64,000 nucleotides of DNA from Ampullaceana balthica (taxonomy: Eukaryota > Mollusca > Gastropoda > Lymnaeidae): positions 1,013,098-1,077,097 of the forward strand of contig CALYLW010000316.1 in NCBI GenBank assembly GCA_944989445.1, written 5' to 3'. The notes under the pieces were generated by a model. That model did no database searches, was not told where the DNA came from, and saw nothing but the letters and a program-made list of their open reading frames with translations. The position numbers were made by a program, and so were the translations under genes. Each line of letters begins with the position of its first letter. Position 1 is the first letter of the stretch. Of the stretch, positions 57,301 through 64,000 are shown piece after piece.

Positions 57301-59911
57301 TTGCTGAAGGACCACTCACAGCTTTCAGTTGAAACAGCAATTGTTAGAAGTATTTGAAGTGAAATGCGCAGATTCAGAAATACGTCATCTTCATATGAAA
57401 CAATAAAACCAAGAAGATCCAAAGGAGTTACCGATATAACTTCAGTCCGGCTACTGAGCTGCATTTTTCAGTCTCTGATTTCTGTGCACAATTCATGTCC
57501 ATTGACGTCAGTGTCGTATAAATTATCAAAATCTAAGCAATTTTAACGAAGTGTATCGACTTTTTTTCTCAGCAAGAAGAGTTTTGACGTCTAGTAAAAA
57601 TCCAAATTTGTTGTTTAGATTTTTTAGACGTAAAAACCGTATTGATATCTCCTGTTGGAGTCTATCAATTACGCTGTTCATTTCACGTGCAATTTCTTCT
57701 TCTGCAGAAAGTCCTGCAGCTCTTGTTAATTCTCCGGGCATCCTCCTATGTCGTCTAATCCTTCTGTCAACCTCGATTCCTCAAGTTGTGCATCTTCCTT
57801 TCCATTTTCTACCGCAATCTGTCTCAAATTATCAAGAATGTTGAAAATTTCTTGCTCAAGCGATTCAAGATCAGATGCTGCTTCCTTGAAATTCTCAGTA
57901 GGATTCTGCAACCGTTTCTGGACACAATCAATTTTCCCAAGTATGATGTTCCAGAAATTTAACAAAACTAGGAATTTAAAGTTTAATATACTTGCCAGTA
58001 AAGTTTCTGCGTCACTTCTGGTGTCAGGCGTCATATTTGTAGGTTCTGATAATTTTTCCAACAGCCCCACCAGTTCATCTGGTCCTTCATAAATTGCTTT
58101 AACAGCTTCTGATCGTGCACGCCAACGTGTTTCGGACTTCCTCTCCATTGTGATTGGCACAACTCTTTTTAATTATTCCCAACGAGTTGTTGAACGAGAG
58201 AAATCAAAAATTTATACTTTCAACAGTTACAAAAAAACGTGTTAACCATTTGATCCTGTTTAGCTGAGTGTACTCCTGCTAGTTTTAAGCTGTGTTTGTC
58301 ACAGTTGATGAACAATGCTCTGTGATTTCTGGCACATATTCGGTGTTGAATGCCGGATATATGCCCAGTCATTACAGCAGCATTGTCATAAAATTGTGAC
58401 CGATAGTCGGCTAGAGGTATGTTCTTAGATTCCAGTTTCTCTACGATAACTCTTTCAAAGCTTGCTGTGTCTTTGGAATGTATATGGATAAAACCTAAAA
58501 ATGATTATTTTAAGGTTTCTTTTTTAGTTTGAAAATCCACATTCACAAATCTGATGACTTGAGAAAGCTGTTCCCGGTGTCTTAGATCGGGTGTTGAGTC
58601 AAGTAAGATACCGTAGTACTTGTCTTTTCTGATTTCACTCAACAGCTGATTCCTTACAGTCGATGAAAGTAGGTGGATAAATTCATTTTGGATTTCTGGT
58701 GATAAATAAGATACTGAACCTGGATTATCTCGGGCATGTTTTTTTTTCTCTAACAGTGGATCATACTGATCATGTTTGATCACAGAGAGACAGGAAAGAG
58801 AGGCGGTGTCTGATGTTTCAAATAAAAGGAATCCAACTTGCTTTGACATACCGAAATAAGCCCGTGAGAGGAGAGACCTTCCCTCACTCCCTCCCCACTT
58901 TACTCCATCCACAGTGGAATTAGGGAAGTAAGATTTTTCTTTTTAAAAGATTCATAGCATGCAGCAAAGGGACGCGAATTAAGCATTCTGTAAGCCTTAA
59001 GCCACTCCTTTTTCTTGTCTTCGTGATTTTGGTTGGTTTTAGTGTCGTCTCTGTCTGTTCTATTAATAGAATCGCCTTTGTCTCTTACTGCTCCCTTACT
59101 CTCACTCCCAGCAACTCATAGTTTTTTTAAATCGCCATCAGCAATACTAAATTGTGGATGTGTCATTTATTTATGAGTAGAATGGCGCCCCTTAACGCTC
59201 AATGGGGGCGCCAAAATCATGCTGGCCAACTGATTTGTAATGAAAATATTTTCGGAGCTCCAAAATTCAATCTTGCAAACGTATTTGGGATACATTAGTT
59301 AACATCAAAATAAAATTTAAATAATGAGTTTTAATACTCATTTTGGCGCCCCCTAACGTGGCGCCCTGGGACATATGTCCCCCCCTGCCCCCTTGCTACG
59401 CCACTGGTGCGCTGCTTTCTAAAATTAGTTAAAAAATCGTGTGGTGATTAGCACTGTAAAAATTATTATATACATACTTTGTGTACATTTCAGGAATATT
59501 TCTTATTTATTATACAAGGATAAGTTACTTGGGCTTTTGACATTAAAAAATAAAATTTAAAAAAAAACCATTATAAAATACTTTGTGTACATTTAAGAAA
59601 TTTTAATATTACGTATTTATCATACAAGGAGAAGTTAGTTGGGCTTTTGAAAAAGGTGGGCGCCATAGGCGCCCTTAAAAAAGGGGGGCGCCGCAGCACA
59701 AACTAGTATATAATATTTACTCTCAATTATGTAGCCTACGCTAAGGTACCTCACTCTGCTTTTAAAAAAAAATTGATAATCCTTTTGGTTTCCAGATTAA
59801 CATTAAACACCCTCCACACTATTATTAATAATTGAACAATTTCATGCGGACGCAGTGGCGTAGCTAGAACTTTTGCCGCCCGGGGCGGTCTCCAATTTGC
59901 CTCCCTTTTTA

Positions 59912-60336
59912 GGGGCCGTACATAAATGCCGTCACGCACTGGGGGGGGGATTGGAGTCATACATTTGTAACCAAGTGTGACGAGGAGGGTGTGTTTAAGA
60001 AATCTGACTTCATGTCAAAACGCGCAACTTAAAAAAAAATTTCCACTTAAATATTTGATTACTGACACTGACACTTTATTTAATGACGTTTAGTAAAAAT
60101 CGTGTCACCATATTAGACTGCAGCCGTACACAAAAAAACATACTTAGATGTCAAAAATTCGATTTGAAAAATTCTCATTTCAAATAGGAATTACAGCTTT
60201 TAAGGTGGGAGGGGGGATGTCGAATGTTTTTGACGTCATATTGAACAAGGGGTTTAAGTTTTTGTGACGACGTGTGACGAAGGGGAGGGGGTGTAAAATC
60301 AGTCAAAATCCCGTGACATCATTTAAGGACGGCCAC
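59912..60336. mobile_element. Harbinger-like MITE in hAT-D
   Basis: Ends GGGGCCGTACATAAATGCCG and, reverse complemented, GTGGCCGTCCTTAAATGATG, with TTA on both sides (59909-59911 and 60337-60339). The interior resembles 19755-20181 (CAAAACGCGCAACTT, TTCCACTTAAATATTTGATT). Confidence 0.75.
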
Positions 60337-61029
60337 TTAGTTGATTATGCGATGGTTTTTATAAATTAATAAACATGAATAAATAATTGCTATTGAAACG
60401 AAGTAAAGGTGGGTAACATGTTTACCATTGCGTGCCATATTTATGTAAACAGTAATAAAAGAGGCCGCATAATATGATATACCTATAAATACTCATTTAT
60501 AAAAAATACACGATACCTTTTTTAAAGGCAACAATTAAGTTACTGAGGTTCGCAGTCCCGACCCCCCCTCCCAATGAGACAAAATATATTCTAAATTTAC
60601 ACCAACAAAACATGAACAAACAAAGAAATGGTATACATTAGTTAGTATGTAAGCATATTTTTACATTTACTTTCATAATAGAAATATAAAATGTAAAAAA
60701 AACACTTTTTTTTAAAAAAAAGGACACACTTTTATTTACAAACATTTACAGACTGAAACGCGCTGATCTCCCCTGCCCTTGATGTAAACACAGGAATTTG
60801 GTAAACGATGGCTGGACTGAAACCAGTGAGCCGTGGGGGTCAATTCTAGCAGACGATTATACATTCTAAATAGTGATAAATAGAGATAAACTAAAAATTG
60901 ATTAATTTAATTACGGTACATTCGATCGATCTGAAATTTTGATACAATGCATTGTCATCCACGATCTATATGTGGTAAAATTTTGAGATCTCTAGGACCA
61001 TCAGAAGTGGTTTAAGTTTACGTTACAAG

Positions 61030-61265
61030 ATTTGAAGGAAGGATGGATGGATACAACATACAAACAGTGTGACTTAAATAAAAGCGTGTAAAATCGTGTA
61101 TTATGCTATCAAAATTTACATTATTTGTAATATCTTGCTCTATTGACAATATTGCAAGATTTTGTTGTCTTAAATCGCTCATTGTGGAACGAAGATAAAT
61201 TTTTTTAATCAACTTCAGTTTGGAGAAGCTCCTTTCACAAGTAGCGACACTGATAGCAAGTCTCG
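61030..61265 (-). pseudogene. hAT-D transposase dimerisation domain remnant
   Basis: On the minus strand: LAISVATCERSFSKLKLIKK, then IYLRSTMSDLRQQNLAILSI and EQDITNNVNFDSIIHDF, a typical hAT C-terminus. Upstream sequence (to ~62 kb) shows only scraps, so most of the gene has decayed. Confidence 0.85.
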
Positions 61266-62934
61266 AAAAAATTCATCGCAAAATTACAATGTTGGGTACA
61301 TAATTTTCCAATCTATACTGTTGAATTTAATTTTAATAGATCAAGGGGGTCTTTTCCCCCATTTTTCTTACATAATGTCTCTTCTTGTAGTGTATGTACA
61401 GCCATAAAAACTTGGATCCTTTTTCTTTCAATATGGAATTGTTCTTTATCAATGTCAATAAAGTAATTTATTTGATGTTCAAATGCTTAATTTATTAGGT
61501 TATATGGTATTATATACGAATATTTTCTTGCAAGGACATGCAACTGATCAAAGCGTTCTTTTATAATTCCATCCATGGATAAAAACATTTCTCGTTGTAC
61601 GTCTAGTTCTAAAGTTAGAACCACGTCTTCTTAATTTCCCCCACTCATATTTCTTTTATCCTTCTAACTCCGCGTTCAGTTGACATCTTCAACTCTTCAC
61701 AGATTGTTTGACTGATATAACTGCTGTATCTATTTGCAAATCTCTTTGTTCCCTGCAATGACGGGTTCCCATGAGATAACATAGAAAAGAAAAAGATTGC
61801 ATTGAATTGAGTAAAATTCCATAATCTTTTTACTAGTTACTTCTTCAGATGTCAATTTTTACAAGACGCTTGAAATTTTAAAGTAAGTCTTTTTTAAAAA
61901 TAGTTATGCCTAATGTGGTGTTTATTAACGGAGAAATTTGAATATTTTCATAGTCTTGTCATAAATCTTAATAATTTTCCATAAAATAGACGAATTCAAA
62001 TTATTTACACTTACTTGAATTGGATAGGCTAAACATTTTTAATGAATAACCTTATTTTAATGAAAAACACAAATTACATGTGCTAATTTAATGCAATAAA
62101 AACAAAATTAGTTTTTAAATAACTTACCATACAATCATTTTCTGAAAACGGAAACAGTAATATAAATTACTACTTGCAAGTTAAACACAATATTTGAATC
62201 ACCTTGCCTTGTAGTTACTTTTTCGCGCATCATTCTGCGAATGTCGAAATTGAACTTACAAACCGTCGTGGCGATATTGATAGCACATATTATTCGGACC
62301 AGCGGTGATGTGTTTTTGTGGTATTTTTCTTTAAAAAGCGTTATCTATGACGTATAACGCTTAATTTTCAAAACAAATCGATACCTTTTTTGAGGGATCA
62401 AAATCTTTGAACGAGTTTAAGTTAATATCCACTCTGTAATGAAACAAATGTGCGAATCCGTTATTTAAGACGCGAAAGTACGAGTATTTTTGTTTCACTC
62501 GGGTTTTCTCCCTTCAAAAGAAAAAAGGGCGGTTGTCGGAAATGAATTGTACGTTTCAAATGCCCACAAATGCCGCCTCTAAATGTGTGCCGCCCGGGAC
62601 GGACCACCCCCTCAACCCCTCTAGCTACGCCACTGTGCGGACGTTCGATAAGAGTTAATTTTGGTGCAGTAATTTGGTGCGCTGCTTTCTAACATTTCTC
62701 GCCGTAAAAGATATTATATTGCGTCATTGCTTTAGCTCATATTTTAATTTCGGAAAAGGCAACGATGTAAAAAAAGGATTTGAGGATTGTTGATTATAAA
62801 ATACTTTGTGTACATTTCAGGAAGTTTAATATTACGTATTTTTCATACAAGGACAAGTTAGTTGGGCTTTTGAAAAAGGTGGGCGCCGTAGGCGCCTTAA
62901 AAAAAGCGCCACAGCACAACCTAGTTTTAAAATA

Positions 62935-63494
62935 TATTATATTTACACCCTCAATTATTCTGCCTATCGCTAAGGGACATCACTCTGCTTTTTTTTAAAA
63001 ATTGAAAATATAGACTTATAAAAATCATAATCCTTTTGGTTTCCAGATTAACATTAACCAAACAACGCACGAACGTTTGACGTCAGCATTTGTGTTGTAA
63101 ACAGTGTTGACTGACTTGAAAAGTTATTTTTTGGTGCAGTAATTTGGTGCGCTGCTTTATAAAATTAGTAGCATACGGGACGTGCAGTAAAAATTTTAAA
63201 AAATCGTGTGGTGATTAGCACTGTAAAAAAATATTATATAAATACTTCTTTGTGTACATTTCAGGAATAGCCTATTTCGTATTTATCATATAAGGATAAG
63301 TTACTTGGGCTTTTGACGCAAAAAAAAATAAAAAAAAATGTTAGCGCCGTAGGCGCCCTACAATCCCTATTATAAAATACTTCGTGTGCATTTAAGGAAG
63401 TTTAATATTACGTATTTATCATACAAGGACAAGTTAGTTGGTCTTTTAAAAAAGTGGGCACCAGAGGGGCCAAGGCGCCGCAGCACTACCTAGT
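62935..63494 (+). mobile_element. Helitron array, copy 4
   Basis: Starts TATATTTACACCCTCAATTA and has TTGGTGCAGTAATTTGGTGC, CGTGTGGTGATTAGCACTGT and two ACTT-GTG-ACATTT blocks. It ends GGCGCCGCAGCACTAC then CTAGT at about 63490-63494. Confidence 0.7.
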
Positions 63495-64000
63495 AAATAA
63501 TATAATACCCCGAGTTACTGACTCAGTCATTGAATGTATGTATAATGCTAAGACGTCATTTTTGAGCTTTTATTTTAATACAAGGTGTGCATCGGAAGTG
63601 GTGCAAAATAATTATAAATTAAAGACGCGCTGTAAAAAAAAATTATATGACGTCATTGTTTCAGCTTATATTTTAATTTTGGAAAAAGGATCGATGTGAA
63701 AATAGGATTTGAGGATTTACAATTATAAAATACTTTGTCACATTTCAGCACGCTGAATATTTCGTATTTAAGTTACATGGACAAGTTAGTTGGGCTTTTA
63801 AAAAAAGCGTGCGCCGTAATAAGAATTTGTATATCGGTATGATAAAAATTAATAAATCGTAAACATCTCCCCTTTTGTATTTCGCTTTGTAGAGACTATT
63901 TAAAAATAGTAAAACCTTAGACCAGAAATAGTGACATTTGATCTTGTACCGTCCAGGCCCAATACTTTAGTTCCTTCTTGTTGCCCTTCATAACAGCTAT
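63495..64000. other. Further Helitron-related sequence, then unassigned
   Basis: From 63495 to about 63810 it shares ATGACGTCATT, AAATAGGATTTGAGGATT and GGACAAGTTAGTTGGGCTTTT with the Helitrons at 26 and 62.8 kb, without a clear GGCGCC end. The last ~190 bp show nothing recognisable. Confidence 0.5.

Larger units (their letters stand above)
54724..59165 (-). pseudogene. hAT-E ZMYM1-type transposase, broken
   Basis: Reading the minus strand from about 59165: KKKEWLKAYRMLNSRPFAAC (TTF-like N-terminal region), HARDNPGSVSYLSPEIQNEF and YYGILLDSTPDLRHREQLSQ (58505-58912; the DUF4371 catalytic region with an 'LDSTPD' motif), ASFERVIVEKLES and YDNAAVMTGHISGIQHRIC (58280-58480), SETRWRARSEAVKAI (about 58100), a long helical stretch, MNSVIDRLQQEISIRFLRLK, and AVSTESCEWSFSKV at 57300. 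After the foldback it resumes SFCKLKLILSYLRALMGQDL and ends at a stop at 54724-54726. There are several stops and frameshifts. Confidence 0.85.
54477..59406. mobile_element. hAT-E, inserted in Helitron copy 2
   Basis: Ends CAGTGGCGTAGGTAG and, reverse complemented, CAGTGGCGTAGCAAGGGGGC. The duplication is GTGTGCTG (54469-54476) and GTGCGCTG (59407-59414), one difference. It carries a minus-strand ZMYM1-type transposase, now dead, and a foldback element at 54898-57300 that splits the transposase's last domain. Confidence 0.85.
54348..59706 (+). mobile_element. Helitron array, copy 2, split by hAT-E
   Basis: Starts TATATTTACGCTCAATTATC (54348) and resumes after hAT-E at 59415 with CTTTCTAAAATTAGTT. 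It ends GGGGCGCCGCAGCACAAA then CTAGT at about 59702-59706. Confidence 0.7.
59853..62635. mobile_element. hAT-D, inserted in Helitron copy 3
   Basis: Both ends start CAGTGGCGTAGCTAGA, followed by GCCGCCCGGG-CGG blocks, with a perfect 8-bp duplication TGCGGACG (59845-59852 and 62636-62643). It contains a Harbinger-like MITE, a family A fragment near 60860-60960 and a transposase remnant at 61030-61265. Confidence 0.92.
59707..62928 (+). mobile_element. Helitron array, copy 3, split by hAT-D
   Basis: Starts ATATTTACTCTCAATTATGT (59708) and resumes after hAT-D with GTTCGATAAGAG-TTAATTTTGGTGC. It ends GCGCCACAGCACAACCTAGTT at about 62925. Confidence 0.65.

Noticed and set aside
57057..57340. Frames with repeated RFDPG or GSKRPG wording on both strands
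   Set aside because: They are translations of the short repeats of the foldback arm, open in several frames by repetition.
53690..63494. Regularly spaced palindromic GGCGCC repeats as a CRISPR-like array
   Set aside because: The spacing is irregular, the repeats belong to longer homologous units, and the DNA is eukaryotic.

Overview
This is nuclear DNA from an AT-rich animal genome. Support comes from intron-split genes with GT-AG junctions, a eukaryotic tRNA-Asp, a tRNA-derived SINE, LINEs and many TIR transposons. I suspect an invertebrate, most likely a mollusc, because the SINE core and LINE types resemble mollusc repeats I remember. That placement is inference only.

Two protein-coding genes can be supported, both on the minus strand. 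At 1997-10916 lie the first six coding exons of a cytosolic/mitochondrial glycyl-tRNA synthetase; the rest of the gene lies left of the window. At 31707-40976 there is a complete four-exon reading frame for a protein of about 1774 residues, built from 15 short W-K-ending units that look helix-turn-helix-like and recall vertebrate vertnin. A tRNA-Asp(GTC) gene lies at 46504-46575.

Almost everything else is mobile DNA, much of it nested. Region by region: 1-2000 holds LINE pieces and a pogo-like element. 2-10 kb is GARS introns with a degenerate tandem repeat and three TIR or subterminal-repeat elements. 12-19.7 kb is a hAT-type element filled by a Helitron-like element with a GGGGGCCC tandem array, a LINE and a second hAT. 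19.7-24.6 kb holds Harbinger-like MITEs, a solo LTR and small hAT MITEs. 26-27 kb has two minus-strand Helitrons. 27-31.7 kb is low in repeats and may include the 3' UTR of the repeat-protein gene. 41-46 kb has MITEs, a SINE and a tandem pair of subterminal-repeat elements. 46.9-52.8 kb is a hAT inside a hAT. 53.7-63.5 kb is a head-to-tail Helitron array interrupted by two hATs, one of which carries a foldback element that itself carries a tandem array.

Target-site duplications let the order of many insertions be read directly. No endogenous virus genes, toxin genes or CRISPR arrays were seen.
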